From assembly GCF_016918735.1 (NCBI RefSeq), contig NZ_JAFFPR010000054.1, forward strand, positions 68,979 through 132,978: a DNA stretch of 64,000 bases, given 5' to 3'. Every line of letters begins with the position of its first letter. Within the stretch, counting starts at the first letter, position 1. A model generated the notes under the pieces. It was not told where the DNA came from. It searched no databases and saw only the letters and a program-made list of their open reading frames with translations. The position numbers and the translations under genes are program-made. Positions 46,784 through 57,008 of the stretch are shown here, in pieces. This stretch comes from Leptospira abararensis (GTDB taxonomy: Bacteria; Spirochaetota; Leptospiria; Leptospirales; Leptospiraceae).

Positions 46784-46806
46784 CTCCAATTTAGTGAATA
46801 TTTGTC
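46784..46806. promoter_or_regulatory. Degenerate cysH-type operator before sbp
   Basis: CTCCAAT, 9 nt, ATTTGTC aligns without gaps to GTCCAAT-N9-ATTGGAC upstream of cysH, matching 6/7 and 5/7 half-site positions. It lies 36 nt before the sbp ATG. Same spacing and same pathway suggest a shared sulfur regulator. Confidence 0.4.
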
Positions 46807-46928
46807 AATGGAAAATGTTTCCAAAAATGAACTCTCTTGGCTCTTTCCGGACATAAGCCGAAAAAGGAAGAAGATAATTCTCTCAAGGAAATCTGGGGAA
46901 GTTCGATCCTTAAGGGAGAAGGCACCAA

Positions 46929-48572
46929 ATGAACGTAAAAGTGGAAAACCAAAACTTAATTCAATTCCCACAAGTGGATTGGAAGTCCTCCAAACGGAGT
47001 GATACTGAAAATCACGCTCTTGCTGTTCGTGAAAGTTTTGGCGAAATTTTGGAACGCGAATTTCAAGTGCATTCTGAAAAACCGAAAAGCCCTTCCGAAT
47101 ATAAAACTCCTGGCGGGGAGAATGGAAACACAAATTCTCAAAATGAAATTTCTAAATCGGATGATGCCACAAAACAAACATTAAATGCTTCTTCGGAAAC
47201 AAAAAAAGATGAATCTATAACCAATGACAGAACTGCAGAGGATGGAAAAGACGAGACCACCGAAGAAGAAGATTTAGACCGGGAAGCTTTGGAATATAGC
47301 CTGGGGATTGTAACTTCCGCAGCGAACTTTGATCGGTCCATGGTTTCAGCAAACCAATTGAACGAAATGACTGTGAAGGAAAAAACAGTTTTATTATCCT
47401 TACAAAAATCCGCTGAAAAATCGACTGCCTATTCTCCGAAAGAGGGGAATGCCTTTATTGATGAGGCTAAAAAATTAGCGATGAGTTTTTTCCTCTCCGA
47501 ACAAACAAAAAAAACACCAACAGAGTCCGGTGTAACAAAATCACAAACTCCCTTGGTCAAAGATTCGAATTTGGTTCCTTTCCCCAAAAATGAAAAAAAG
47601 TCTTTGGAAGATAAAAAGACAAGTGGGAAACCAGTTTCCTTTGGAACCAAGGTAGAAGTCAGCCATTCTGGTTCGCAAGTTTCTGATTTGGTTTTTGCAA
47701 AAGGAAAAGAAGTCAAGGTTGAAGGAAAAGATTTTCAAAACGAACACTCTGTCCGTAAAACAGAGGGAAAACCAAAGTCTTCCAAACAAACGAAAAACGG
47801 ATCAGAAAACTCAGAAATTTCTTCTGACCAAGAGAAATCCAATCAAACACAAAACGCTGACAAAATGATACGATCTCTCGGAGTGAAAGATAAAGAATTC
47901 CAAAAACAAGATTCTAAACTTCCTCAAAGTTTGGAAAAACAAAAATCCACAGAATCTATGTTAGTTCCAAACATTCAAACAGGATCTCATTCTAAATCAG
48001 GAGAAGAGGGTGGTCGTCCTTCTGAGGAACGTAGTTCCAAACAAGGGTTCCAATTTTCTTCTTTAGAAAATAAGATGACATCCAGAACCGAAGAGATTCG
48101 TTCCCAAGAAAAAACACAGAAACCGAAAGAGACCAATCTCAAACAAAACATAGATGAACTCATCAAACAAGCTCGTTTTGATATTGTTCAAAATGGAAAG
48201 TCCAGTGCAGAGATTGTAATGAATCCAAAGGAATACGGAAGGCTTACTTTAAAAGTCACTGTGGACGGGGACAAAGTAGAAGGTCGTATTCTTGTAGAAT
48301 CAGAAGAATTACAAAAATCCCTTCAAAACGAAATCCAAACTATTAAAGAAAACTTAAAAGAATCGGGCCTCGACTTACAAGCGCTCATCATTGATTTATG
48401 GGATGATGGAAGTGGACTTACTGATCGTAACGAACAAAATGAACTTTACCAAAGCATGGTGGAAGCAGCCCGGTTTCGTAATGAGAACTCTGGGTTAGGA
48501 TTAGAAGAAACTACAGAAATACTTGGCACACCTTCCTTCGAAGAATCCAAGGCATTGGAATTTTTCGCCTAA
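46929..48572 (+). CDS. fliK: Flagellar hook-length control protein
   Basis: A 547-residue protein, long, Ser/Lys/Glu-rich and mostly disordered in residues 1-410, which acts as a secreted molecular ruler. The conserved C-terminal Flg_hook domain (about 415-510) is [44 protein letters not shown], followed by [16 protein letters not shown]. It switches export from hook to filament subunits. The ATG follows AAGGGAGAAGG. flgD and flgE follow, as in other hook operons. The low-complexity part will be poorly conserved between species. Confidence 0.88.
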   Translation: MNVKVENQNLIQFPQVDWKSSKRSDTENHALAVRESFGEILEREFQVHSEKPKSPSEYKTPGGENGNTNSQNEISKSDDATKQTLNASSETKKDESITNDRTAEDGKDETTEEEDLDREALEYSLGIVTSAANFDRSMVSANQLNEMTVKEKTVLLSLQKSAEKSTAYSPKEGNAFIDEAKKLAMSFFLSEQTKKTPTESGVTKSQTPLVKDSNLVPFPKNEKKSLEDKKTSGKPVSFGTKVEVSHSGSQVSDLVFAKGKEVKVEGKDFQNEHSVRKTEGKPKSSKQTKNGSENSEISSDQEKSNQTQNADKMIRSLGVKDKEFQKQDSKLPQSLEKQKSTESMLVPNIQTGSHSKSGEEGGRPSEERSSKQGFQFSSLENKMTSRTEEIRSQEKTQKPKETNLKQNIDELIKQARFDIVQNGKSSAEIVMNPKEYGRLTLKVTVDGDKVEGRILVESEELQKSLQNEIQTIKENLKESGLDLQALIIDLWDDGSGLTDRNEQNELYQSMVEAARFRNENSGLGLEETTEILGTPSFEESKALEFFA

Positions 48573-48606
48573 AATACTAGTAAAAATAGAAAAAATAGAG
48601 GATCCT

Positions 48607-49191
48607 ATGCCAGACGGAATCAAAGACTTATCAACACAAAATTCAGCAAGAACCAAATACTTTGAAGGGGATAGAACCTTCAATATTCGTAAACATTTGG
48701 AGCAGTTGGATAAAGAAGAAACCAGTGGTCTGAAGGGAATTGAGATTCGGGAAAAACAAAAAGAGTTAGGAAAGGATGATTTTTTAAAACTCCTTCTCAC
48801 CCAACTTTCTCACCAGGATCCCACAAATCCTGTGCAAGATAAAGACTTCATCGCACAAATGGCGCAGTTCTCTTCCCTCGAACAGATGAAAAACATCTCT
48901 TCTGGAATTGCTCGTATGGAATCTAAACAAAGTTATTCGGTCGTAGGTAAAATTGTATCAGGACCAGATTTAGTCACTGGAGAAGATGTCACAGGACTTG
49001 CTGGTGCCATTCTTTTTGATAACGAAGGAAAAACATATGTTCGTGTGAATGGAAGAATGCTCGATGTTGCCAAAATCAATTTGATTTCTGACCCATCACT
49101 TCTCAAAGCGGAACCAGAATTCCAACCTCCGTTAAACACACAGACGATTCCGAATAATACATTAAAAAAACAAGAAGCTTATCAGGATTAA
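48607..49191 (+). CDS. flgD: Flagellar hook assembly scaffold protein
   Basis: A 194-residue hook-capping protein that promotes FlgE polymerisation and is then displaced. The conserved N-terminal core is [41 protein letters not shown] (residues about 56-97). The C-terminal beta part is shorter than in enterobacteria. The start is ATG 48607, with GAGG six nt upstream; the longer frame from 48523 overlaps fliK and lacks homology. flgE starts 38 nt downstream. Confidence 0.92.
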   Translation: MPDGIKDLSTQNSARTKYFEGDRTFNIRKHLEQLDKEETSGLKGIEIREKQKELGKDDFLKLLLTQLSHQDPTNPVQDKDFIAQMAQFSSLEQMKNISSGIARMESKQSYSVVGKIVSGPDLVTGEDVTGLAGAILFDNEGKTYVRVNGRMLDVAKINLISDPSLLKAEPEFQPPLNTQTIPNNTLKKQEAYQD

Positions 49192-49229
49192 TTCAAAAAG
49201 GTCGATAAAGAAAAAGAGGATATAACGTT

Positions 49230-50624
49230 ATGATGAGATCACTTTACTCCGGTGTTTCCGGATTGAAAAACCACCAAGTAAGAATGGATGTTATTGGTAA
49301 CAACATTTCCAACGTAAACACACACGGTTTTAAAACCGAACGAGTTACCTTCCAAGATATGATATCACAAGAGTTACAAGGTGCATCTGAACCAAACGAA
49401 AGAATCGGGGGAACAAACCCGAAACAAGTGGGTCTTGGTTCTCTCATCGCTGCTATCGATAAAATTATGACGCAAGGTGCATTACAAACCACAGGAAAAA
49501 ATACCGACGTTGCCGTTTCCGGGGAAGGATTCTTTGTTGTGAAAGACGGCGACAAACAATTTTATACTCGTGCTGGTGCTTTTAACATAGATAAAAACGG
49601 ATTTTATGTAAACCCTGCCAATGGATTAAAAGTACAAGGTTGGAACTCTCGTTTGGATGATGGTGGAAACAAATACATCAACTCTGCCGGGTCTTTGGAA
49701 GACATCGTCATTCCTCTTTATTCTAAAGAACCTGCTCGTGCCACTCAGAACGTAGACTTTCAATCCAACCTCAATTCTAGTGTTGCTGCTGTTCCATCCG
49801 ATGCTACAGAAGAAGACATCCAACGTTATATCAATGATCCAGATCCTCGCCAAAGAAGAGGCCATGTAACATCCATTAATGTTTATGACGAACTCGGTAA
49901 CACTCGCCAAATGGGTGTTGAGTTTTACAAAATGAGAGAAAACGTATGGAAAATGCGTTTTAAATTGGAAGATTCAAGCCAAGTCTCTGTAGACGTAAGT
50001 GGAACCGGCGGGGAAAACACAAAAGTTTCTGGTAACCAGGAACTCGAAGTATCCTTCACTCCTGATGGAAAAATCATCTCTGTATCTGATGGAGTCGATT
50101 CCCAAACCACAGGTAAACTGAAAGCCGATATTTCCTTTCGCATTCCAGGAAATCCTACCGCACAAAAATTCAGTTTGAATTTGGGCGAAGCGGGTCTTGT
50201 CGGGGGAATCACACAATTTTCTTCTGACTTCACAACGAAAGCCGTAAAACAAGATGGATACCCAATGGGATATATGGAATCCTTCTCCATTGACAACACA
50301 GGAACTGTGACAGGTGTTTTTTCGAATGGGGTACGCCAACCACTCGCAAGGATTGCCCTCGCTAACTTTACAAACCCAGCGGGTCTCAATAAAGAAGGGG
50401 ATACTATGTATAGTTACTCTTTGAACTCTGGGGATGCAAACATTGGTGAGGCAGGAAGCCAGGGCCGTGGAAAGATCAATGCGGGCCTTCTTGAGATGTC
50501 AAACGTGGACTTATCCGACCAGTTTACGGATATGATTGTGACCCAAAGGGGATTTCAAGCCAACTCCCGAACCATTGTAACGTCCGACCAAATGATCCAG
50601 GAAGTTCTCGGTCTCAAACGATAA
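49230..50624 (+). CDS. flgE: Flagellar hook protein
   Basis: A 464-residue hook subunit that polymerises into the universal joint of the periplasmic flagellum. The N-terminal [35 protein letters not shown] is the flagellar rod/hook D0 signature. The C-terminal [23 protein letters not shown] is the matching D0 helix, with FlgE D1/D2 domains between. The translated protein contains no cysteine at all, which is notable because spirochaete hooks are known for Cys-derived lysinoalanine crosslinks. A strong terminator follows, closing the fliK-flgD-flgE unit. Confidence 0.95.
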   Translation: MMRSLYSGVSGLKNHQVRMDVIGNNISNVNTHGFKTERVTFQDMISQELQGASEPNERIGGTNPKQVGLGSLIAAIDKIMTQGALQTTGKNTDVAVSGEGFFVVKDGDKQFYTRAGAFNIDKNGFYVNPANGLKVQGWNSRLDDGGNKYINSAGSLEDIVIPLYSKEPARATQNVDFQSNLNSSVAAVPSDATEEDIQRYINDPDPRQRRGHVTSINVYDELGNTRQMGVEFYKMRENVWKMRFKLEDSSQVSVDVSGTGGENTKVSGNQELEVSFTPDGKIISVSDGVDSQTTGKLKADISFRIPGNPTAQKFSLNLGEAGLVGGITQFSSDFTTKAVKQDGYPMGYMESFSIDNTGTVTGVFSNGVRQPLARIALANFTNPAGLNKEGDTMYSYSLNSGDANIGEAGSQGRGKINAGLLEMSNVDLSDQFTDMIVTQRGFQANSRTIVTSDQMIQEVLGLKR

Positions 50625-50636
50625 GATTCAATTCCT

Positions 50637-50658
50637 AACGGGGGAAACCCCGTTTTTT
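50637..50658 (+). terminator. Rho-independent terminator after flgE
   Basis: The AACGGGG/CCCCGTT stem with a GAAA loop is followed by six T residues and lies 13 nt after the flgE stop. Confidence 0.9.
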
Positions 50659-50712
50659 CCTTGAGTTCTGCAAAATTCTAAGAAAACTAGGTCAAACTAA
50701 ACTTTTTAGAAT

Positions 50713-53067
50713 TTGCCTAACTTGTCCCGCTTTCAAAAAAATACCCTTCTTACCTTTTCGCTTCTGGCCTTTGTCGCCTATGCTCCGTTATACTATTCGA
50801 TTCGTACTGCGATCAAAAAAGAAACCCGCACCCTAACTTATGAATCACCAGACTCCGTTTCCTTTTTTAGTTTAGGAGACTTTGAAATCGAAGGAAAAGA
50901 ATCGGATCCGAAAACGCTTCTCCTTCTTTCCGATCTGATTGATTTTGAATTCAAAAAAATAACGGGTGCTGTGTATTTAGGAAGGGAGGCTTCTCTTTCT
51001 CTCCCAAAAAAGAACCGGTCCCAATTTGTTTTTTATGGAAGTTTCGAATGGAAAGAGAAAGGACTCTCCTTCACTCCCAAACTCGATTCCAGAGAACAAA
51101 AGGCCACGTTTTCCGGTAAGTCCGTTTTTGTCCCTTACGAAGAACGAGGAAAGTTAGTATCCTCCATTTACCAATCACTTTCTCATCTTTTGGATGAAAC
51201 CATTCGTTTGCATCGTTTGTTAAAACGCAGTCCCGAATGGAAAATTCCTTCAGAGGAGGAATTTCTATCCGAGTCAGAATTCGTTAGATTGAGTGAATAC
51301 AATCCTTCGTTACTTCCTGAGGAAAGGGCAGCCATTCTCAAGTCACTTGAATTCCCCTCGGAATATTTGTTGTTTCTTAAGTTCCAATCAAGTTTAGGAA
51401 AACGAACAGAGGAATCTTTAAAGGAAGTTTGGCGGGTGGCAGGTAGCTCTGCGAATCTTTCTCCTTATACAAAGTTCTCTATTGCAAAATACATTGCTGA
51501 GTATTATTTTTCTAAAAAAGAATTTGGTAAGGTGATTGAATATGCTAGTGCCGCCAGAAGAGAAAGAGAAATTTCGCAATCTGTATTCCATAGCGATTAT
51601 GCCGATACCATTTCCCTTCTCGGAAAGGCATTGGTTTTAGATGGGAAAAAAGAAGAGGCAGTATATTACTTAACTTCTGCCAGAAAACTTTATGAAACTC
51701 TGGGACTCCTGAAAGATCCGTCTTCCATCGAAAATTCTTATTTTTACGGACTTTTGTTATACGATTTATCCCAAACGGAACTGGCTTCCTATGAATTGTC
51801 TTCGATTCGTGGACAACTGACTGATTCATTGGAACAAATCTACTTGGACTACAACCTAGCTAAAGTATATTATGATTTAGGTCGTTATGATGCCGCATTG
51901 GCTTTGTTACAAGACCAAAGGAAATTGATTTTAGGTGAAAGTTTTCCCAATCACGACATCGCTTTGTATTCTTATAATTTATACGGTGCCTCTTTGTACA
52001 AAGCTGGTAAATGGAGTATTGCGAAATCCATTTGGGAATCTCTCGTGAATGCAAAATCCATCTACGGAATAGAAGATAAACCTTATCATCGTTATGCTCT
52101 ATTTAATTTGGCTGTACTCTCGAAGCTAAAAAATAATCCAGAACAAGCTGAAAACTTTTACAAACAATATGTTCGGTTGTCTCCTTATGGACAAATTGTT
52201 GACCTACCAACAAACGAAAGTTTTGAAATAGGAAAACCCATTTACCCATATACTTGGGAGCAAGAGAGCCTAAATTCCTTTGTGGAATTAGAAGAAAGAA
52301 CCATTCGTTCCTATACAGGTCGTTATTTGTTTAATGGGCAAGAGGAAGAAATTCGGGCGAGGACTTATGAAAATAGATTGGAAGACACCAATCTATTTTT
52401 AGATGACTTACTCAATAAAAATGCCTTTCTTTCTAAACCCATGTCAATCCTTCGTAAAACTTTGTTTGGTGACTTGAAACGATTTGAAAAAGGAAATCAA
52501 ATTGTTTTTTTTGACATTGGGCCTGCGCTAAACCATCCGGAATATCCGGGTGTTACTTCCCTTGCTGTGGCCAAACATTTTTCGGGTATGGAAGTGGTAT
52601 TATGGGAGTTACCCGGCGAAGTGGATTTGTTTTTAAAAAAAGTAAAACCAGAATTAAAAGACCGTTTATACTCTTTTTCTAATATTAGGATACTCTCTGC
52701 TGATGGAGTGGGGGAGTTCCAAACTTTATATTATGACCCAAACAATTGGATCCTTCGCAATCGACCGATTCCGAACTTAAAAGGAAAAACCATCATCATT
52801 CGTGCCGCCAATTCCATTGATATCTATGAACCATATACAAAAATCCTTCCGCATTTCCAAAACATGGGAAAGGAATTAAAGGCCAATCCGGTTCTCTATT
52901 TTTTCAATCGCAGTATTCTCTTGAAACCTGCAGGAAAAGAAAAGTTTATTCTCATTGGCAATCAATCCATCAGAGGCTTTCATCATAACTTTCAAAGTTT
53001 GGATAGGAATGGAGAACCACCTTACTCCATCCTTCCTTTTACTGTCAGCGAGGAAATACAGCCATGA
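50713..53067 (+). CDS. Unknown membrane-anchored TPR protein with a Rossmann-like C-terminal domain
   Basis: A 784-residue protein I do not recognise as a named family. An N-terminal membrane anchor (about residues 11-28) is followed by about 180 residues of mixed structure. TPR-like repeats then run from about 250 to 480, for example FGKVIEYASAARRE, KKEEAVYYLTSARKLYE, YDLGRYDAALALLQDQRK and NPEQAENFYKQYVRLS. The C-terminal 200 residues contain QIVFFDIGPALNHPEYPGVTSLAVAKHF and MEVVLWELPGE, which resemble a SAM/nucleotide-binding Rossmann fold but lack a clear GxGxG. The start is TTG 50713 (TTG 50722 is also possible). It is coupled to the next gene by an ATGA overlap. Confidence 0.65.
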   Translation: MPNLSRFQKNTLLTFSLLAFVAYAPLYYSIRTAIKKETRTLTYESPDSVSFFSLGDFEIEGKESDPKTLLLLSDLIDFEFKKITGAVYLGREASLSLPKKNRSQFVFYGSFEWKEKGLSFTPKLDSREQKATFSGKSVFVPYEERGKLVSSIYQSLSHLLDETIRLHRLLKRSPEWKIPSEEEFLSESEFVRLSEYNPSLLPEERAAILKSLEFPSEYLLFLKFQSSLGKRTEESLKEVWRVAGSSANLSPYTKFSIAKYIAEYYFSKKEFGKVIEYASAARREREISQSVFHSDYADTISLLGKALVLDGKKEEAVYYLTSARKLYETLGLLKDPSSIENSYFYGLLLYDLSQTELASYELSSIRGQLTDSLEQIYLDYNLAKVYYDLGRYDAALALLQDQRKLILGESFPNHDIALYSYNLYGASLYKAGKWSIAKSIWESLVNAKSIYGIEDKPYHRYALFNLAVLSKLKNNPEQAENFYKQYVRLSPYGQIVDLPTNESFEIGKPIYPYTWEQESLNSFVELEERTIRSYTGRYLFNGQEEEIRARTYENRLEDTNLFLDDLLNKNAFLSKPMSILRKTLFGDLKRFEKGNQIVFFDIGPALNHPEYPGVTSLAVAKHFSGMEVVLWELPGEVDLFLKKVKPELKDRLYSFSNIRILSADGVGEFQTLYYDPNNWILRNRPIPNLKGKTIIIRAANSIDIYEPYTKILPHFQNMGKELKANPVLYFFNRSILLKPAGKEKFILIGNQSIRGFHHNFQSLDRNGEPPYSILPFTVSEEIQP

Positions 53068-54059
53068 ATTTAGTTGAAACAGAATTCCTCTTTTGTATTC
53101 TTTCTAGTTTCTTTTTATTTCACTCTCTCGCAAAAAACACCGAGGAATGGAAACGGAAAGATTTGCTCTTTCAATGGACTGCCATTACTTCACTCGGATT
53201 CATCATCACAGAATCGCTGAAGAAATGGGGAATTCACTCCGAACTTTGGAATACAGATTCACTTTTTGCTTATATCACGAAAAGTAATCTATTGCTTTTC
53301 CTTTCTTATTCTTCCTTAGAAGGAAGGATATTCACTTTAAAATCTGTCCGTCGTATCTTTATTTCGATCTTCTTATATTCTTTTTGGGTTAGCGTTTTGT
53401 TTGGGATTCAATTCTTTCAAACGACCATTCTTGTCCAAGACAATACCTTGATTTTACCTTTTGCCATTTCTCTCGGAGCATTTGTTTGGGCGCGAGAGAT
53501 GTTTTGGAATTTCGAAGAAAACAAAGAATCTATATTAGGCGATGATTCTTTTCGTTTTATCTACTTATGTTTTTTGCCAGTCACCTTTTTGGTTCTTTCT
53601 CCCTGGAAGGTCGAATGGAGTTTTTACAAACAAGTGGCTACTTTACTCCTCTATGGGATCTCCTCCCACGTTGGATTTCAATTGGTTTCTAAATTCAAAA
53701 AAGAAACGGTCCCAGCCGAATCCGAGATAGGAATCTGGATTGGTTCGCTTGCATTCTCTACCTGTCTTGGAACAGAGGTTCTCGTGGTTCTTCCATTAAG
53801 TATTCTAGCAGGAATTTTTGGAAGGTTACTCTATTCTTACCTCTCGACTCTCTCTTGGTCCGAGTCTGGAATTCGGGGTGTGATCTCTTTTCTTTATCCT
53901 TCTATTTTGGGAATTTTCCTTCCCTTTTTCCTTATAGAACGAGGCCAGTGGGTGCATGCACCCTATGTATTGTTAGGGGTCCAAATTCTCTATTTTTTGA
54001 GTTTTTATTTGGTCGCCTGTCTCAGTTTTGGGATCATCCTCTTAAACAAACAAAAGTAA
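53064..54059 (+). CDS. Unknown polytopic inner-membrane protein
   Basis: A 331-residue, very hydrophobic protein with about nine or ten predicted membrane segments and few charged residues outside the loops. It has no motif I can assign. Its ATG overlaps the stop of the TPR protein gene by 4 nt, so the two are translated together and probably act together, the TPR protein being anchored beside it. Function is unknown; possible roles include export or polysaccharide assembly, but this is speculation. A short inverted repeat with T-run follows the gene at 54079-54097. Confidence 0.65.
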   Translation: MNLVETEFLFCILSSFFLFHSLAKNTEEWKRKDLLFQWTAITSLGFIITESLKKWGIHSELWNTDSLFAYITKSNLLLFLSYSSLEGRIFTLKSVRRIFISIFLYSFWVSVLFGIQFFQTTILVQDNTLILPFAISLGAFVWAREMFWNFEENKESILGDDSFRFIYLCFLPVTFLVLSPWKVEWSFYKQVATLLLYGISSHVGFQLVSKFKKETVPAESEIGIWIGSLAFSTCLGTEVLVVLPLSILAGIFGRLLYSYLSTLSWSESGIRGVISFLYPSILGIFLPFFLIERGQWVHAPYVLLGVQILYFLSFYLVACLSFGIILLNKQK

Positions 54060-54078
54060 GATTAATTTTGTAAAAAAC

Positions 54079-54097
54079 AATCGACAGTCGATTTTTT
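54079..54097 (+). terminator. Weak terminator or operator after the TPR/membrane pair
   Basis: AATCGA/TCGATT with a 3-nt loop, preceded by six A and followed by T residues (to 54097), lies 20 nt after the membrane protein stop and 12 nt before the HD-GYP gene. The stem is short, so it could equally be an operator of the downstream gene. Confidence 0.4.
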
Positions 54098-54109
54098 CAT
54101 GTCGATAGT

Positions 54110-56089
54110 ATGTCTGTGACCAAATCTTCGGATTCGAAATTCATCATCACTGATGATCCTTTTTTTGAAGGCAAAATTGCCGATTATTCCAAAAAAATCA
54201 AAGCTAAGGTTTTGACCCTTGCTGACTTGGATCAAATTGAATCCAATTCGAATGGCCATATCGCCAAAGTGTTGTTCTACATCTCTCGGTATGAATTGGA
54301 ATCCAAACACAAAGAAATCCACCAATTCTTAAAAAACCATCCAACCATTATGTCGAACTTCATTATTCGGGCCCCCATTGATTATACTGGTTACATTGCG
54401 CTTAATATTGAAGAAGATCTATTTTTTACCAATGTTCCCGATGATGCCCCTCTCGTTTTTTTGGTAAAGGCTCTTGCCAATGCTTTTACTAGCCTCCAGA
54501 TGGTTGTGGATAAATTCGAACTCCAAAAACGGATCAATGTGTCCACTAACGAAATTTCCAAACTTACAAAGATTGGAATCAGTCTTGCCAACGAAAAAGA
54601 TTTTACGAAACTCCTTCGTGATATTTTGAACTCAGCCCGTGAAATTTCCAATTCCGATTCGGGCTCTTTGTATTTGGTGGAAAAAGATGAAAGAGGAAAT
54701 CCTAGAAATTTAAGATTTAAAATCTCTGCTCTCGATTTAAGCTCCGATGAATTTATCCTTCCCATTAACAAAAAGAGTATCGCAGGTTATGTGGCGTTTA
54801 CTGGAAAACAGCTCAATATTCCGAATGTGTACGAATTGTCCGGTGGTGAGGAATATAAGTTCAACAGCGATTTTGATAAAATGAGTAATTATTATTCAAA
54901 ATCAATGTTAGTGGTTCCTATGAAAGACCACCATGATGAAGTTGTGGGTGTCATTCAACTTATCAACCGAAAGAAAAACTTTCAGACGAAACTTACTTTA
55001 GAAGAAATGAAAACCAATTCGATTCTAGAATATGATAAATATTCAGAAGAGTTGGTGATGGCTGTAGCAGGCCAAGCAGCTGTCGCCATCCAAAACAATA
55101 ATTTGGTTCATGACATTGAAACCTTGTTTGAAGGATTTGTGACAGCCAGTGTTTCGGCCATTGAATCTCGGGATCCCACAACATCGGGACATTCTTTCCG
55201 TGTGGCACAATACACTGTAGGACTTGCGGAATCTGTCAATGCCATCCAAACAGGACGGTTTAAAGATATTTATTTTAACGAATCTCAAGTGAAGGAAATT
55301 CGCTACGCTTCTCTTCTTCATGATTTTGGAAAGGTTGGGGTTCGGGAAAAAGTTCTGGTTAAAGCTAAAAAACTGGAAGACTACGAGTTGGATTTAATTC
55401 GATGGCGTTTTCAATTTATTTTGAAGGATGTGGAAGCAAAACTCGCCCAAAAGAAAATTGAATATCTTAAAAAACATGGTAACAATGGTTATCCGGAGTT
55501 TGAAAGATCCATTCATCTGGAATATTCTTTAGAAAAAGAAAAATTAGAAGAAATGGTTCGGGTCATTTCGGAATCCAACGAACCTTCCATTTTAGAAGAA
55601 GGCAATTCTAACTTTTTAGAAGAGATTTCTAAAATGAGTTATCATACCACCGACGGGAACCAACTCAATTTGCTCATGCCAAAAGAATTTGGTTTTTTAT
55701 CAATCCGTCGCGGATCTTTGGATTTTGAAGAAAGGCGAGAGATTGAGTCCCATGTAGAACATACTTTTCAATTTCTCTCAAAAATCCCTTGGACAAGAGA
55801 ACTCAAAATGGTTCCCGCCATTGCCCATGGTCATCATGAAAAATTAAATGGGTCGGGTTATCCGAGAGGCCTATCGGCTGTAGAGATTCCTGTACAAGCT
55901 AAGATGATGGCCATTGCCGATATCTTTGATGCTCTCACAGACCAGGATCGCCCCTACAAAAAAGCCGTCCCCTTGGATCGTGCATTTGACATTCTAAAGA
56001 TGGAAGTGCGAGACCAACATATCGATGGGGATTTGTTAGATATTTTTATTGGTAGCAACGCTTACGAAAGAATTTTGCATAAACGATAA
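54110..56089 (+). CDS. GAF-HD-GYP signalling protein
   Basis: A 659-residue protein. A GAF sensory domain occupies about residues 150-330 ([11 protein letters not shown]... NRKKNF). An HD-GYP phosphodiesterase-type domain follows: the HD pair is in [14 protein letters not shown] (H at about 403, D404), and the GYP motif is [13 protein letters not shown] at about residue 575. HD-GYP proteins usually degrade cyclic di-GMP. The HD-to-GYP distance is about 170 residues instead of about 60, owing to a charged helical insertion (about residues 420-530). No signal peptide or membrane segment is seen. It is transcribed alone or with the upstream pair. Confidence 0.88.
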   Translation: MSVTKSSDSKFIITDDPFFEGKIADYSKKIKAKVLTLADLDQIESNSNGHIAKVLFYISRYELESKHKEIHQFLKNHPTIMSNFIIRAPIDYTGYIALNIEEDLFFTNVPDDAPLVFLVKALANAFTSLQMVVDKFELQKRINVSTNEISKLTKIGISLANEKDFTKLLRDILNSAREISNSDSGSLYLVEKDERGNPRNLRFKISALDLSSDEFILPINKKSIAGYVAFTGKQLNIPNVYELSGGEEYKFNSDFDKMSNYYSKSMLVVPMKDHHDEVVGVIQLINRKKNFQTKLTLEEMKTNSILEYDKYSEELVMAVAGQAAVAIQNNNLVHDIETLFEGFVTASVSAIESRDPTTSGHSFRVAQYTVGLAESVNAIQTGRFKDIYFNESQVKEIRYASLLHDFGKVGVREKVLVKAKKLEDYELDLIRWRFQFILKDVEAKLAQKKIEYLKKHGNNGYPEFERSIHLEYSLEKEKLEEMVRVISESNEPSILEEGNSNFLEEISKMSYHTTDGNQLNLLMPKEFGFLSIRRGSLDFEERREIESHVEHTFQFLSKIPWTRELKMVPAIAHGHHEKLNGSGYPRGLSAVEIPVQAKMMAIADIFDALTDQDRPYKKAVPLDRAFDILKMEVRDQHIDGDLLDIFIGSNAYERILHKR

Positions 56090-56162
56090 ATAAAACACGA
56101 AAAAAAGTTCGCATTTTTTCGCTCAGTGGAATCCCTCTTTTGTCTAATCGGTGAGGGTCAAA

Positions 56163-56999
56163 ATGAATATTAATCTAGAAGGTCGAACTGTAGTCATCAC
56201 CGGAATTACAGATTCGTCATCACTTGCATTAGTGATCGCAAAAGAATGTAAACAAATGGGTGCAAAACTCATCTGTACTGGGCTTGGGAAAACCGAATTT
56301 CATCAAAATCTTTCAGAAGCTGGACTCGCGTTTTTGGAACGCACATACTCCGATTTTATGCAAACCGTGAATCGTGAGTTAGGTGAAGATGTGATTACCT
56401 ATCCATTAGATGTCACTATACAAGCTAACATTGATTCCTTTGCCGAATTTCTATTAAATCAAGGGTTAGAGGTCCATTCTGTTTTACATTCGATCGCTAT
56501 GGATAAAACCATTCGCCAAGGAAAGGTAAAACCCATAATGACTGTATCGCGTGAAGAGTTTATGGATGCCATGAATGTATCTGCGTTTTCCTTACTTGCG
56601 CTCATACAAAGTTTTTATCAGCGCAACATACTGGTGCAAGGTGGATCTATCGTCGCATTGAGTTACTTAGGAGCAGAAAAAGTGGTATCCCACCCTTACA
56701 AAAATATTGGCGTAGCAAAGTCTGCATTGGAACGGCTTGTAAAAGAAATGGCAATGGAATTAGGAAAAGAGAAACAAATACAAGTGAATGCAGTTCGATT
56801 TTCTCCCTATAGGGCCAGTAAAGCTGGTTCGGCGATTGAAGGATTAGAAGAAGCAGAAAAAAGTTGTGACAGTCTTTCTCCATTAGGAAATGCAACGGCA
56901 AAAGATTTAGCTGAGGAAGTGGCCTATTTGTTTCGTCCAGGAAACCGGATCACTGGTGAAATTCGTCATGTAGATGGTGGTTATCATATTCGCGGATGA
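56163..56999 (+). CDS. fabI: Enoyl-[acyl-carrier-protein] reductase (FabI-type SDR)
   Basis: A 278-residue short-chain dehydrogenase reducing enoyl-ACP in fatty acid synthesis. The N-terminal NAD(P)-binding segment VVITGITDSSSLALVIAKECKQMGA is of the divergent FabI type rather than the G-x3-G-x-G of typical SDRs. The catalytic Tyr-x6-Lys is in HPYKNIGVAKSALE, as in FabI, and SIAM, VNAV and a late HVDGGYHIRG are also typical. The start is ATG 56163, with GAGGG upstream; GTG 56151 is unlikely. It converges on murD. Confidence 0.85.
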   Translation: MNINLEGRTVVITGITDSSSLALVIAKECKQMGAKLICTGLGKTEFHQNLSEAGLAFLERTYSDFMQTVNRELGEDVITYPLDVTIQANIDSFAEFLLNQGLEVHSVLHSIAMDKTIRQGKVKPIMTVSREEFMDAMNVSAFSLLALIQSFYQRNILVQGGSIVALSYLGAEKVVSHPYKNIGVAKSALERLVKEMAMELGKEKQIQVNAVRFSPYRASKAGSAIEGLEEAEKSCDSLSPLGNATAKDLAEEVAYLFRPGNRITGEIRHVDGGYHIRG

Positions 57000-57008
57000 A
57001 AATAAGAA

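Noticed and set aside
46850..46870. GCCGAAAA, resembling a sigma28 -10 element before fliK
   Set aside because: No TAAA-like -35 lies at the right spacing, so a sigma28 promoter cannot be supported.
46802..47002. Short plus-strand frame beginning before fliK
   Set aside because: It overlaps the fliK start in another frame and has no Shine-Dalgarno or recognisable product; fliK has an excellent ribosome-binding site.
56098..56121. CGAAAAAA/TTTTTTCG inverted repeat before fabI
   Set aside because: The stem is almost all A-T and has no GC core or consistent relation to a gene end, so it is probably low-complexity sequence.
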